From NCBI GenBank assembly GCA_049317545.1, contig JBMOIB010000043.1, forward strand, positions 1 to 21,584: 21,584 bases of DNA. Reading direction: 5' to 3'. Below the pieces are notes generated by a model. It made no database searches. It was not told the origin of the DNA and saw only the letters and a list, made by a program, of their open reading frames with translations. A program made the translations under genes and the position numbers. The stretch is from REEB506 sp049317545. GTDB lineage: Bacteria; Pseudomonadota; Alphaproteobacteria; Caulobacterales; Aquidulcibacteraceae. The stretch's first letter is position 1. Each line of letters opens with the position of its first letter. Shown piece by piece: positions 7,088 to 14,772 of the stretch.

Positions 7088-8215
7088 TCAGGTCTCGACG
7101 AGGCCGCGCCGCCATTCGCTGTCGCGGCGTTCTGCGGCGAGATAATCGCGGGACCGCATTTCCATGAGACGGCTCGCGGTGCGCTCGAACTCGAAGCTTT
7201 GGTCGCCGGCGGGATAGAGCGCGTCAGGCTCGGCGTCAGCGGCGCAAAGGAGCTTCACTTTGGCCTCGTACAGTGCATCGATCAGGTTGCGGAAGCGCGC
7301 GGCCTCTTCGCGTCTCGCCGGCCCGAGCTTCGGCACGTCGTCGAGGAGAACGGCGTCGAAATGCTCGGCGATCTGGATGTAGTCGGCGGCGCCGAGCGGG
7401 CGCTCGCACAATTCGGCGAACTCGAAACGCGCGCAGCCGGCCGCGGCGCGGCGCGCCACGAGCTTGCGCCCCTGCACGTCGAGTTCGACCGGGCGCGGCG
7501 CGGCGCCCATCGTCAGGCGCGCCCAGGCGCGATCCATGGCTTCGCTCGCGAACGGTCCAAGTGGCGCGAAATAGACCGGCTCTGCCATCAGCCGCTGCAG
7601 GCGATAGTCGCGCGCGGCCGGCAATTCGACGACGTCGAGCTTCGCCTCGATGAGACCGATAAAGGGCAGGAAGAGCTGGCGGTTGAGGCCATTCTTGTAG
7701 AGGTCTTTCGGCGGCCGGTTCGACGTCGCGACGACCACGACGTCGAGCGCGAACAAGCGCTCGAACAGCCGGCCGATGAGCATGGCGTCGGCGATGTCGC
7801 TGACCTGCAATTCGTCAAAGCACAACAGCCGCGCGCGGGCCGCGACGTCCTTGGCGCAAGCGTCGATGAGCTGGTCCTGACCGGTCTCCCCGCGCGCCCG
7901 CGCCGCCCGCATGAAGGCGTGCCGCGACAGCATGAACTCATGGAAGTGGACGCGCCATTTGCGGGCGACCGGCGCGGCCTCGAAAAACAGATCCATGAGC
8001 ATGGATTTGCCGCGTCCGACGCCGCCCCAAATGTAGAGACCGCGGGGCGCTGAGCCGCCGCCGAACCAAGCGTCCGGACGCCATTTGCTTAGCTGAGCTG
8101 CGAGATCGTCCAGCCGGCCGGCGATCGCCTCTTGCGCGGAATCGGCCTCGATCGCGCCTGCCGCACAGCGCGCCGCATAGGCCGCGCGTGGCCCGACGGC
8201 TTCGGCGCGCGCCAT
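7088..8215 (-). CDS. zapE: Cell division protein ZapE (AFG1-like ATPase)
   Basis: This 375-residue AAA-type ATPase belongs to the ZapE/AFG1/LACE1 family. In bacteria it associates with the FtsZ ring during constriction; in mitochondria its relatives help protein quality control. The Walker A motif is GGVGRGKS at 64-71, preceded by RGLYIWG. Walker B is LLCFDELQVSD at 130-140. The family signature ATSNRPPKDLYKNGLNRQLF at 163-182 makes the call secure. HFHEFML at 90-96 is also typical. The length is normal. The start ATG at 8215 shares one base with the TGA of the upstream thioredoxin-fold gene (TGATG), so the two are probably translated together. A longer reading frame to 8281 overlaps that gene and is rejected. 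Confidence 0.95.
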   Translation of the reverse strand: MARAEAVGPRAAYAARCAAGAIEADSAQEAIAGRLDDLAAQLSKWRPDAWFGGGSAPRGLYIWGGVGRGKSMLMDLFFEAAPVARKWRVHFHEFMLSRHAFMRAARARGETGQDQLIDACAKDVAARARLLCFDELQVSDIADAMLIGRLFERLFALDVVVVATSNRPPKDLYKNGLNRQLFLPFIGLIEAKLDVVELPAARDYRLQRLMAEPVYFAPLGPFASEAMDRAWARLTMGAAPRPVELDVQGRKLVARRAAAGCARFEFAELCERPLGAADYIQIAEHFDAVLLDDVPKLGPARREEAARFRNLIDALYEAKVKLLCAADAEPDALYPAGDQSFEFERTASRLMEMRSRDYLAAERRDSEWRRGLVET

Positions 8216-8844
8216 CAGGAGCCGAAATCGCGCTCGAGCGCGGCCAGCGCTTCGGCGTCGCCGCTGACGGCGCCGCGCCATTCCTTGCCGGCGCGCCAGA
8301 ACACCAGGGGGTAGGCCACTTCCGCATCGTTGGCGCGGACGATCACAGCGATCCGGTCAAGCGCGGCGCGGCCCCATTCGAGGTAACCGTCCGCGGCCGC
8401 GGGCTCGAGCGCCTCGGCCGCACAAGGTTGTTCACCGTCGCGGAAGCAGGCCACGTAGGTCGCCCAGTCGAGACGGGCGGCGAGGCTCGCGACCCGCGCC
8501 AGGTTCGCCGGTGCATAGTCCTCGTCGCGCGGCGCTGCGATCATCACCCGCACGCCGACGCCGCGCTTCGCCAAGCGGGCGGCGAGACCGCGCTCCAGTT
8601 CGGCGCAGGCGGGGCAATCAGGCGTCGAGACGATCCAGACCTCGGCGCGATCGTTGGCGGGGATGAACGGCGCATCGGCCAACGCATCGGGCAAAGACGC
8701 GCGATCCACCGCGATCACGAGCGGCCCGCGGGCCGACGCGCCGCCGCGGTTCATCAACGTCCATCCCGCCGCCGCGAACGCGACCGCAACCGCTGCAAGG
8801 ACGGCAACGAACACAACGGGACGCGCAATGACCGATTTCGACAC
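8215..8844 (-). CDS. Membrane-anchored thioredoxin-fold protein (CPAC motif)
   Basis: The 209-residue protein has one membrane segment near 9-29, and the rest is probably periplasmic. The segment EVWIVSTPDCPACAELERGL at 68-87 is a thioredoxin-like strand followed by CPAC (Cys77 and Cys80), in the style of DsbC/DsbG/TlpA-type thiol oxidoreductases. Two further Cys occur in the inserted helical part (VACFRDGEQPC). It may reduce or isomerise disulfides or deliver electrons to a partner; the substrate cannot be told. No strong ribosome site is visible near the ATG at 8844. It is the first gene of a pair with zapE, overlapping by one base. The 147 bases upstream (8845-8991) probably carry its promoter and the 3' end of the neighbouring Yip1-family transcript. 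Confidence 0.85.
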   Translation of the reverse strand: MSKSVIARPVVFVAVLAAVAVAFAAAGWTLMNRGGASARGPLVIAVDRASLPDALADAPFIPANDRAEVWIVSTPDCPACAELERGLAARLAKRGVGVRVMIAAPRDEDYAPANLARVASLAARLDWATYVACFRDGEQPCAAEALEPAAADGYLEWGRAALDRIAVIVRANDAEVAYPLVFWRAGKEWRGAVSGDAEALAALERDFGS

Positions 8845-8991
8845 GCAGAACCTCTTGGGCCCGCGTTGAAGCGGCTTCGGCGGCTGAAGGCAAGCGGGGG
8901 CGCCCTTGAAGGGTTTGTAATCTCGCGAAGTCTCGCGCGTATGGTCGAGCGCTTATCCGCGGCGCGGGCGCTCCTCCACAGGCAACTTTGA

Positions 8992-10176
8992 TCAACCGCC
9001 GCCGAACTTCTTCTCGAGGGCCTCGATGCCGATCACGCCGACGGCGGCTTTGGCCTGATCGATGGTCACGCCGTTGGACCCTTCAGCGGTCACTGCCACG
9101 CCGCGCCCGACGATGCCGTAGCTCACGGTGCCTGCGCCTTTCGACACCTCCTCGGTATGGACGCGTCCGCCGATCGTTTGGGTCTTGGAATAGCCGTTCG
9201 CGTCCTGGCGGTTCTCCTGGACGTTCATGCCGGCCGCCATGCCGGCGACCGCGCCCATCGCGCCCATGTGCATCACCCGCAGGGTCAAGCTCGCATCGCC
9301 GTTCTGGTAGATGCCTTCGGCCTGGGCGACGCCCATGGCGGCGCCGTTGGACGTCGAGACGAGGGCGAGACCGCCCGGTAGAGACTGCGGCAATTGCGCC
9401 TGCAATTGCGCCGGATCGACCGCCGCCGCCGTTCCCATCGATTGGGCCTGCTCGGCCTGGCGCTGCAACGCATCGAGATCGACCTCGCCGCCGCCCGGCA
9501 GCGTCACCTTGCCGGTGACGGGTTGCGTGGGCGTTGCGCCTTGGCCGATGGCGGCCAGGCCCGGAGCCGCAATGCCGCCGATGGTCGTGCGGACGGCGGC
9601 GATCACCGCCCCCGTCACCACGCCCGCGACGATCGCGACGACGACAATGGCGACGAGATAACCGACGCGCTTGTCTTGCGGCGTCTGCATCAGGCGCGGC
9701 AGTCCGAGATAGACGAGCACCAGCGAGTAAAGCCCGAGAATCCCAAGAACCGCGAGCGGCGGAAACAGGGTGAACACGCCGGCGAGGAAACCGGCCGTGG
9801 AGGCGTAGGCGGCGAGCTTGTGCGCTTGCGCGGAATTTTGCTGCGAGCCGAACGTCGGCGCGAGCGCATTGGTGATAAGGCCCAGAAGAAACACGCCCGC
9901 GACGCCCATCACGACCTGCAGCACAGCGCTGACCGCGCCGGCGACGATCGGCACGCGGTAGCTGAAGCCAAACCCGGACACGCCGAACACTGACATGCCT
10001 ATGAAAGCGGCCACGGCCGCGACGATCGCGAGCGGCGCGACATAACCCGTGTAGAGCTTGCCGATATCGACAGTCTCGCCGGCGATGCGCTCCCATTCGG
10101 GCTTGGGGGAAACAAGGATGTTCTTCGCGCGCTCGACAAGGCTTGGCGCACTCGATTTGATTACGTCGGTATCCAT
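8992..10176 (-). CDS. Yip1-family membrane protein with extra C-terminal domain
   Basis: The first 210 or so residues of this 394-residue protein match the bacterial Yip1 style. A short cytosolic start contains VERAKNILVSPKPEWERIAGE, then come five or so membrane helices, with GLPRLMQTPQDKRVGYLVAIV before the last one. The rest is a soluble Gly- and Ala-rich domain, with QRQAEQAQSMG and then a region rich in Met, Ala and Gly near 310-330 (HMGAMGAVAGMAAGMNV). Many bacterial Yip1 proteins stop after the membrane part, so the tail is an addition. The function is unknown; the family is linked to membrane trafficking only in eukaryotes. The start ATG at 10176 has GGAGAGGG four bases upstream. The gene appears to be transcribed alone. 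Confidence 0.85.
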   Translation of the reverse strand: MDTDVIKSSAPSLVERAKNILVSPKPEWERIAGETVDIGKLYTGYVAPLAIVAAVAAFIGMSVFGVSGFGFSYRVPIVAGAVSAVLQVVMGVAGVFLLGLITNALAPTFGSQQNSAQAHKLAAYASTAGFLAGVFTLFPPLAVLGILGLYSLVLVYLGLPRLMQTPQDKRVGYLVAIVVVAIVAGVVTGAVIAAVRTTIGGIAAPGLAAIGQGATPTQPVTGKVTLPGGGEVDLDALQRQAEQAQSMGTAAAVDPAQLQAQLPQSLPGGLALVSTSNGAAMGVAQAEGIYQNGDASLTLRVMHMGAMGAVAGMAAGMNVQENRQDANGYSKTQTIGGRVHTEEVSKGAGTVSYGIVGRGVAVTAEGSNGVTIDQAKAAVGVIGIEALEKKFGGG

Positions 10177-10464
10177 GGATCCCTCTCCAAATCGGGTACA
10201 TGCAAAATGGCCAGGGGCGGAACGCGCCTGGGCGGGGTCGTCATCAGCGGCAGGCTCGTTCGCACATCAACTTCTCGACCTGCTGCGCAGCCTTCGAAGG
10301 ACGGCAAACCTCAATAATCGATGTGGCGACGCACTTATCACGATTGGAGGCTACCAGTCGGCGATGACGCTGCGGTAACACCATGGGCAGGCCAAGCCCT
10401 GCGCGGCGAAAATCGTTCGAGCTCTCCAGTTTCGTCCCCGTCTCAGCGCAGCTACGGTCCCGCC
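10177..10464. other. Divergent intergenic region, 288 bases
   Basis: No gene is seen. The region separates the Yip1-family gene (minus) from the DUF4188 gene (plus), so it should hold both promoters. An AT-richer patch lies near 10305-10345, with AATAATCGATG and CTTATCACGATT. I could not pick a clear -35/-10 pair. The frame in front of the plus-strand gene is open through part of this region but has no family-like sequence. Confidence 0.5.
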
Positions 10465-10968
10465 ATGGCCCAGCTTTTCCCTGCCCGCATGACCGCTCAG
10501 CTCGACGGCGATTTCGTCGTCTTTCTCATCGGCATGCGGGTGAACCGCTGGTGGAAAGTCTGGAAGTGGGCCCCGATCGCGGCGGCGATGCCGCGCATGC
10601 TCATCGAACTCGCGAAGCGCCCAGAGCTCGGCCTGCTGCACGCGCGCAGCTTCTTCGGGTTTCCGAACATTTTCGTACTTCAGTACTGGCGCAGCTTCGA
10701 GATGCTGCACGCCTATGCGACGGATAAGTCCCTCGCGCACCTGCCCGCCTGGCGCGAATTCAATCGCGCCGTCGCCTCAAACGGCGATGTGGGCATCTGG
10801 CACGAGACCTTCCTGGTGAAGGACGGCGCGCACGAGAGCGTTTACAACAACATGCCGTTGTGGGGGCTGGCTGCCGCCGGGGCCCACGTCCCCGCCGAAG
10901 GGGCGCGCAAGAGCGCCAAGGGCCGATTGCGCCGAACGGACGGCTCCGACCAGCCGATCGAGTCCTAG
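10465..10968 (+). CDS. DUF4188 domain protein (putative monooxygenase-like)
   Basis: The 167-residue protein matches the DUF4188 family, often annotated as monooxygenase-like with a dimeric ferredoxin-like fold; its real reaction is not established. Characteristic stretches are DGDFVVFLIGMRVNRWWKV near 16-34, LQYWRSFEMLHAYATD near 72-87, LPAWREFNRAV, and VGIWHETFLV near 110-119, followed by YNNMPLWGLA. The GIWHET histidine is a candidate ligand or catalytic residue. I chose the ATG at 10465 because MAQLFPARMTAQLDGDF is how family members usually begin; no clear ribosome site precedes it. The stop lies inside a short palindrome shared with the convergent lipoprotein gene. Confidence 0.85.
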   Translation: MAQLFPARMTAQLDGDFVVFLIGMRVNRWWKVWKWAPIAAAMPRMLIELAKRPELGLLHARSFFGFPNIFVLQYWRSFEMLHAYATDKSLAHLPAWREFNRAVASNGDVGIWHETFLVKDGAHESVYNNMPLWGLAAAGAHVPAEGARKSAKGRLRRTDGSDQPIES

Positions 10969-10979
10969 CGCGAGCGCTA
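10966..10979. repeat. Palindrome holding both stop codons of a convergent pair
   Basis: TAGCGC at 10966-10971 and GCGCTA at 10974-10979 flank GA. The left TAG is the stop of the DUF4188 gene. Read on the other strand, the right end is the TAG stop of the lipoprotein gene. It could fold into a short hairpin with a CGAG loop in either transcript. It is short for a terminator and has no T run. Confidence 0.6.
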
Positions 10980-11618
10980 TTTCGCGACGCGCACGCTCTC
11001 GAGATCGTAGCTGCCAACGTCGCTCGGCCAGCTGAGCATCACGACCTTATCGGGCGCGCCGTCGAGGACTTCGAAAGTGCGCGCGCCGCCTTCGGACGGA
11101 CCGAGCGGGCCGCACGGGATGATCACGTCCTGCGTCTTGCCGGCGATGTAGGCGTCGTAAGCGTCTTTGTCTTTGCCGGTCGGCCAGAGTTCGAAACGGG
11201 TGTGGCCCGTCGCGCCCCAGCCCTGGCGCGCCGGGACCAGATCGCAGGTCTCGCCGCCGGGCGATGCCGCGCGCACGGCCGCCAGAACGGCCTCGATCGG
11301 GGCATCGGCGGCTTTCGCAAAGACCTGCACGACGGGCGAGCGATAAATCTGGCCTTCGGGTCCAGAGCCGACCGCTACGATGCCGGGCAGCGCCTCATCG
11401 CCCTCGAGTTTCAGGGTCGGACACGCATAGGCATTCAGCGCCACGCCGCCGCCTTTCACTTCGCCCCAGGTGCAATCCTTGAAAGCCTCGCCGGTCAGTT
11501 GCGGCGGCGGCGGCGCGACGGTCGACGTTTCCGGTTTGGTCGCATCTTCGGCCGGGGCTTTGGGCGTGCACGCGCCTACGGCCGCTACCAAGGCGGCCAT
11601 CACGATCAATCGACGCAT
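10977..11618 (-). CDS. Predicted lipoprotein, unknown function
   Basis: The 213-residue product has a clear lipoprotein signal, MRRLIVMAALVAAVGACTP, with Cys17 in the lipobox AVGAC. A Pro- and Thr-rich linker follows to about residue 40, then a soluble domain of about 170 residues. That domain has four Cys that could form disulfides, in KDCTWG, NAYACPT, GETCDLV and VIIPCGP. I do not recognise it. Most of the product should sit in the periplasm, anchored to the inner or outer membrane. GGGAG lies six bases before the ATG at 11618, which supports the start. It is divergent from the acyltransferase gene at 11813; the shared 194 bases include a CtrA-like half-site. Confidence 0.8.
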   Translation of the reverse strand: MRRLIVMAALVAAVGACTPKAPAEDATKPETSTVAPPPPQLTGEAFKDCTWGEVKGGGVALNAYACPTLKLEGDEALPGIVAVGSGPEGQIYRSPVVQVFAKAADAPIEAVLAAVRAASPGGETCDLVPARQGWGATGHTRFELWPTGKDKDAYDAYIAGKTQDVIIPCGPLGPSEGGARTFEVLDGAPDKVVMLSWPSDVGSYDLESVRVAK

Positions 11619-11702
11619 GCGTGTCTCCCGAATTGGTCTGCCGGCGCTTACCGGAAAAGGCTCTTGGCGACAACCGACCGGTCAGCGGCCATGCGCCCAC
11701 CG

Positions 11703-11710
11703 TTAACCAT
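11703..11710 (+). promoter_or_regulatory. CtrA-like half-site TTAACCAT
   Basis: TTAACCAT matches the half-site used by the alphaproteobacterial cell-cycle regulator CtrA. It lies 103 bases upstream of the acyltransferase start and 85 bases upstream of the divergent lipoprotein gene. TTAA is rare in this GC-rich window, which gives the match some weight. There is no second half-site at TTAA-N7-TTAA spacing, so this remains a candidate. Confidence 0.35.
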
Positions 11711-11812
11711 GCTTTGGGCGCGGCCGGGGCATTTCTGGGCCCGTCCGGGGTCGCTGCCCCCTTTTCCCGGTCCGCACATCGTGGTCAGGTGCGGCTGATT
11801 TTGAGGACGCTC

Positions 11813-12694
11813 ATGGCCGACGCCGCCCAACCCATGCCGCGCGCCGCGGCCGGGGCCTTTCGCAGCAAGCACATCATCGATGAGCTGATCGAAGAGCGGG
11901 CCCCAACCTTGGCGGCGAGCCCGGCCTGGCCGGCCATTCGGCCGGGTCTCTATTCCGTGCTGAACTACGGCAAAGCGCGCACCATGGCCGACGCGATCGC
12001 CCCGATGGACGGCCGCAGCGCGCTGGAGCACATCAGCCGGCTCCTGCATCTCAATACGCGGGTGCGCGGTCTCGAACACCTGCCCAAGTCCGGCCGTTGC
12101 GTCGTGATCGCCAACCACCCGACCGGGATCGCGGACGGCATCGCGGTGTACGACGCGCTGAAGGGCGCGCGCCCCGACGTCTGCTTCTTCGCCAACGCCG
12201 ACGCGCACCGCGTCTGCGCCGGCTTCATCGATATCCTGATCCCGGTCGAATGGGTGCAGGACAAGCGCACGATCGAAAAGACCAAGCGCACCCTGCGCAT
12301 GGCCCAACAGGCGTTCCAGGACGAGCGCCCGATCATGATCTTCCCCGCCGGGCGCCTCGCGCGCCGGATCGATGGCAAGATCCAGGACCCGAGCTGGGAG
12401 CCGTCGGCGGTGTCGCTGGCGCGCAAGCACAAGGCGCCGATCGTGCCGATCCACGTGATCGGGCCCTATCCATTTTTCTTCCACACCTTCGATCGCATCT
12501 CGAAGGAGCTGCGCGACATCACGCTGTTCCACGAATTGCTGAACAAGGAAGGCCGCTTGTTCGACATCATGATCGGGCCGCCGATCGCGCCGGATCTGCT
12601 CGGCGGCGACGCCGAGGCCGCGACGCTCGAACTCAAGCACTTCGTGGAATGGGACCTGCCGATGGCGCCGGACAAGCCGTTCGCGCGGGCCTGA
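11813..12694 (+). CDS. Lysophospholipid acyltransferase-like protein (PlsC superfamily)
   Basis: This 293-residue protein resembles 1-acyl-glycerol-phosphate acyltransferases, which move an acyl chain onto a lysolipid or related acceptor at the inner membrane. The first catalytic block is ANHPTGIADG at 100-109, with His102 and Asp108. The spacing is HX5D, unlike the classic HX4D, and is closer to the NHPxG form of hemolysin/OlsA-like members. IFPAGRLARR at 176-185 is the third block, with Ala where FPEG has Glu. FFANADAHRVC and VPIHVIGPYPFFFHTF are further landmarks. No long membrane helix is obvious. The start ATG at 11813 has GAGGA five bases upstream. The next gene begins one base after the stop, so it is probably co-transcribed with kynB and kynU, though no metabolic link is known. 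Confidence 0.85.
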   Translation: MADAAQPMPRAAAGAFRSKHIIDELIEERAPTLAASPAWPAIRPGLYSVLNYGKARTMADAIAPMDGRSALEHISRLLHLNTRVRGLEHLPKSGRCVVIANHPTGIADGIAVYDALKGARPDVCFFANADAHRVCAGFIDILIPVEWVQDKRTIEKTKRTLRMAQQAFQDERPIMIFPAGRLARRIDGKIQDPSWEPSAVSLARKHKAPIVPIHVIGPYPFFFHTFDRISKELRDITLFHELLNKEGRLFDIMIGPPIAPDLLGGDAEAATLELKHFVEWDLPMAPDKPFARA

Positions 12695-12695
12695 G

Positions 12696-13310
12696 GTGCG
12701 GATCTTCGACATCAGCCAGACGCTCCGGGCGGGCGTACCCGTCTGGCCCGGCGACACGCCGTACGAAGAAGTCCGGACCTGGACGATCGCCGACGGCCCG
12801 GTCAACGTGTCGCGCATTACGCTCTCCACGCATACGGGCGCGCACGCTGATGCGCCGCTGCATTATGACGCCGATGGCCTGCCGATCGGCGAAGTCGCGC
12901 TCGACGTCTATCTCGGTCCCTGCCGCGTCATCGACGCCCGCGATTTCGGCCCGGTGATCGAAGCTGCTCACCTCCCCGAGACCCTGCCGCCGCGCGTCTT
13001 GTTCCGTACTTTTGAAGAATTTCCGCATGCGCACTGGCCCGCAAACTGGACGGTGGTTTCTCCCGGCGCGATCGAGGCCCTGGCCGATCGCGGCGTGCGG
13101 CTGATCGGCATCGACGGGCCGTCGCTCGATCCGCAGGAATCCAAGACCATGGATGCGCACCAGGCGGTGCGCCGGTGGGGCCTTGCGATCCTGGAGGGTC
13201 TCGTCCTCGATGCGCCGCCGCCCGGGGATTACGAGCTCATCGCTTTGCCGCTCAAGCTCGGCGCCGCCGACGCCGCGCCGGTGCGTGCGGTCCTGCGGAC
13301 GCTGCGATGA
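12696..13310 (+). CDS. kynB: Arylformamidase (kynurenine formamidase)
   Basis: The 204-residue cyclase-family enzyme hydrolyses N-formylkynurenine to kynurenine and formate, the second step of tryptophan catabolism through the kynurenine pathway. The opening FDISQTLRAGVPVWPGDTPY and the metal motif HTGAHADAPLHY, with H46, H50 and D52, are typical of KynB. GIDGPSLDPQESKTMDAH contains the later active-site segment. Length matches the family (about 205-210). The start is the GTG at 12696, one base after the acyltransferase stop, and the reading agrees with the family N-terminus (RIFDIS). The stop overlaps the kynU start by four bases (ATGA), which strongly supports the functional pairing. Confidence 0.95.
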   Translation: MRIFDISQTLRAGVPVWPGDTPYEEVRTWTIADGPVNVSRITLSTHTGAHADAPLHYDADGLPIGEVALDVYLGPCRVIDARDFGPVIEAAHLPETLPPRVLFRTFEEFPHAHWPANWTVVSPGAIEALADRGVRLIGIDGPSLDPQESKTMDAHQAVRRWGLAILEGLVLDAPPPGDYELIALPLKLGAADAAPVRAVLRTLR

Positions 13311-14461
13311 TCCGCGACGCGTTCGTCCTTCCGGAAGGACAAATCTACCTGCTCGGCCATTCCCTCGGGCCGGCGCCGAAGGCGGCGCTCGCCGCAGTCG
13401 AGCGCGCAGCTTCGGTCGAGTGGGCGCAAGGGCTCGCCGCGAGCTGGAATGATGCGCACTGGTTCACCGCGCCGGAGCGCGTCGGCGGCAAGATCGGATC
13501 GCTCATCGGCGCACCGCCGGGTTCGGTGATCGTCGCCGATTCCGTTTCGGTGAATGTCTTCAAGCTCGCCGCGGCGGCGCTGCGGGCAGCGCCCACGGAT
13601 CGCCGCGTGATCCTGATCGAAGACGAGACCTTCCCGACCGATGGCTATGTCATCGAAGGTCTCGCAAGGCTGGCGTCCGACGTTCAGATCGCGCGCGCGC
13701 CGCGCGATCGTCTGTTCACTGACATCAGCGCGCAGACCGCGCTCATCCTCGCGTCGCAGATCGATTTTCGCACCGGCGCTGCGTTCGACATCGAAGCGCA
13801 GACCGCATCCGCGCGCTGTGCCGGCGCGCGCGTGTTGTGGGACCTCAGCCATTCTATCGGCGCCGTCGCGCTGGACCTTTCGGCCATGGGCGTCGAACTC
13901 GCAATCGGCTGCGGCTATAAATATCTGAACGGCGGCCCAGGCGCACCCGCCTTCGCGTTCGTCGCGCCGCACCTTATCGACGCACTCGAAAACCCGATCT
14001 CCGGATGGTTCGGACACGCCGCGCCGTTCGCGTTCGAGCCCCAGTATCGTCCGGCGCCGGACGCACGGCGGTTCGCGGCCGGCACGCCGCCGATCCTGTC
14101 GCTTACGGCGCTCGAGGCCGCTGTCGATCTCGCCTTGACAGTTCCGCCGCAGCGCGCGGCGGCGCATGTCGCGACCTTGCAGGCGGCCTTCCTCGACGCG
14201 CTCGCCGGCGCGCTCCCCTGCCTGAGCCCGGCCGCGCGCGGCGGCCATCTCGCGTTCGCCCATCCCGAGGCGTTGGCGCTGAAAACGGCCTTGATCGCGG
14301 CCGGATTGATCGGCGATTTCCGCCCGCCCGATACGATCCGTTTCGGCTTTTCGCCGCTGTTCCTGAACGAGCCGGACGTCGTGCGCGCGGCGGGAATAGT
14401 GCGGGAGGTTCTCGCCGCCGAAGCGTGGCGCGGCGCGGCGCATAGCGGGGTGGTGACGTAG
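13307..14461 (+). CDS. kynU: Kynureninase
   Basis: The 384-residue fold-type I PLP enzyme cleaves kynurenine to anthranilate and alanine. WDLSHSIGAVALDL at 178-191 carries the Asp that pairs with the PLP ring, and GCGYKYLNGGPGAPAF at 201-216 carries the Schiff-base Lys205. GWFGH and RFAAGTPPILSLTALE are further signature segments. Length is a little under the usual 400-420. The start ATG at 13307 overlaps the kynB stop. Tryptophan 2,3-dioxygenase (kynA), which supplies the pathway, is not in the window, so the anthranilate or 3-hydroxyanthranilate branch cannot be judged. The stop lies in a palindrome shared with the convergent small gene. Confidence 0.95.
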   Translation: MIRDAFVLPEGQIYLLGHSLGPAPKAALAAVERAASVEWAQGLAASWNDAHWFTAPERVGGKIGSLIGAPPGSVIVADSVSVNVFKLAAAALRAAPTDRRVILIEDETFPTDGYVIEGLARLASDVQIARAPRDRLFTDISAQTALILASQIDFRTGAAFDIEAQTASARCAGARVLWDLSHSIGAVALDLSAMGVELAIGCGYKYLNGGPGAPAFAFVAPHLIDALENPISGWFGHAAPFAFEPQYRPAPDARRFAAGTPPILSLTALEAAVDLALTVPPQRAAAHVATLQAAFLDALAGALPCLSPAARGGHLAFAHPEALALKTALIAAGLIGDFRPPDTIRFGFSPLFLNEPDVVRAAGIVREVLAAEAWRGAAHSGVVT

Positions 14462-14480
14462 GCGGCGGAAGCCGCCCTAC
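14458..14480. terminator. Hairpin across two convergent stop codons
   Basis: GTAGGCGGC, a GGAA loop and GCCGCCCTAC form a nine-pair stem with one bulged C. GGAA fits the GNRA tetraloop class. TAG at 14459-14461 ends kynU, and CTA at 14477-14479 is the TAG stop of the minus-strand small gene. It could stop or protect both transcripts. No T run follows. Confidence 0.55.
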
Positions 14481-14752
14481 CGCGTCGTCACTTTCTCCCG
14501 CGGCGTCGAGATCTCGCGCTCTTTGGCCTCGAACTTCGGCTTGGGGAGCAGCCGGAAGCGGCTTTGGCACCAGGCGAAGTCGATGCCGATGTCGATCAGC
14601 GCGTCCGAGCGCCCGCAGGGACATAGGAAGGGGAGGATCGCGCCGACCGTGTAGGTCTCGCCGGCGACCAGCGGCGTGGGCTCGCCCGTCATGTGATTGG
14701 GGCCGGCGTTGACGCAGAGAACGAGATCGCCCGGGCCGACGTCATAGCTCAT
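14477..14752 (-). CDS. Small unknown protein with a CPCG motif
   Basis: The 91-residue protein begins MSYDVGPGDLVLCVNAGP and continues with PLVAGETYTVGAI, then FLCPCGRSDALIDIG and CQSRFRLLPKP. The order GDLVLCV, PLxxGxxYTV, RFRxL resembles small beta-rich proteins seen in phages and prophage-like regions of alphaproteobacteria; I recognise the style, not a named family. Four Cys (in LVLCV, CPC and WCQ) could bind a metal. No other phage genes are nearby. The ATG at 14752 is preceded by GGATGAG, which may serve as the ribosome site, and a strong 10-pair hairpin lies about 20 bases further upstream. The coding call rests on start signal, codon pattern and coherent motifs. Confidence 0.65.
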   Translation of the reverse strand: MSYDVGPGDLVLCVNAGPNHMTGEPTPLVAGETYTVGAILPFLCPCGRSDALIDIGIDFAWCQSRFRLLPKPKFEAKEREISTPREKVTTR

Positions 14753-14772
14753 GGTCTCATCCCTTCCGCCTG

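Noticed and set aside
7079..7104. Possible terminator between the convergent lipoprotein and zapE genes
   Set aside because: Only a nine-base GGCTAAGCC palindrome with no room for a loop and a weak GCCTC/GAGGC pairing are present.
11747..11765. GGGG-TCGCTG-CCCC followed by CTTTT, terminator-like, before the acyltransferase
   Set aside because: The stem is only four pairs and the T run is short. An attenuator cannot be supported.
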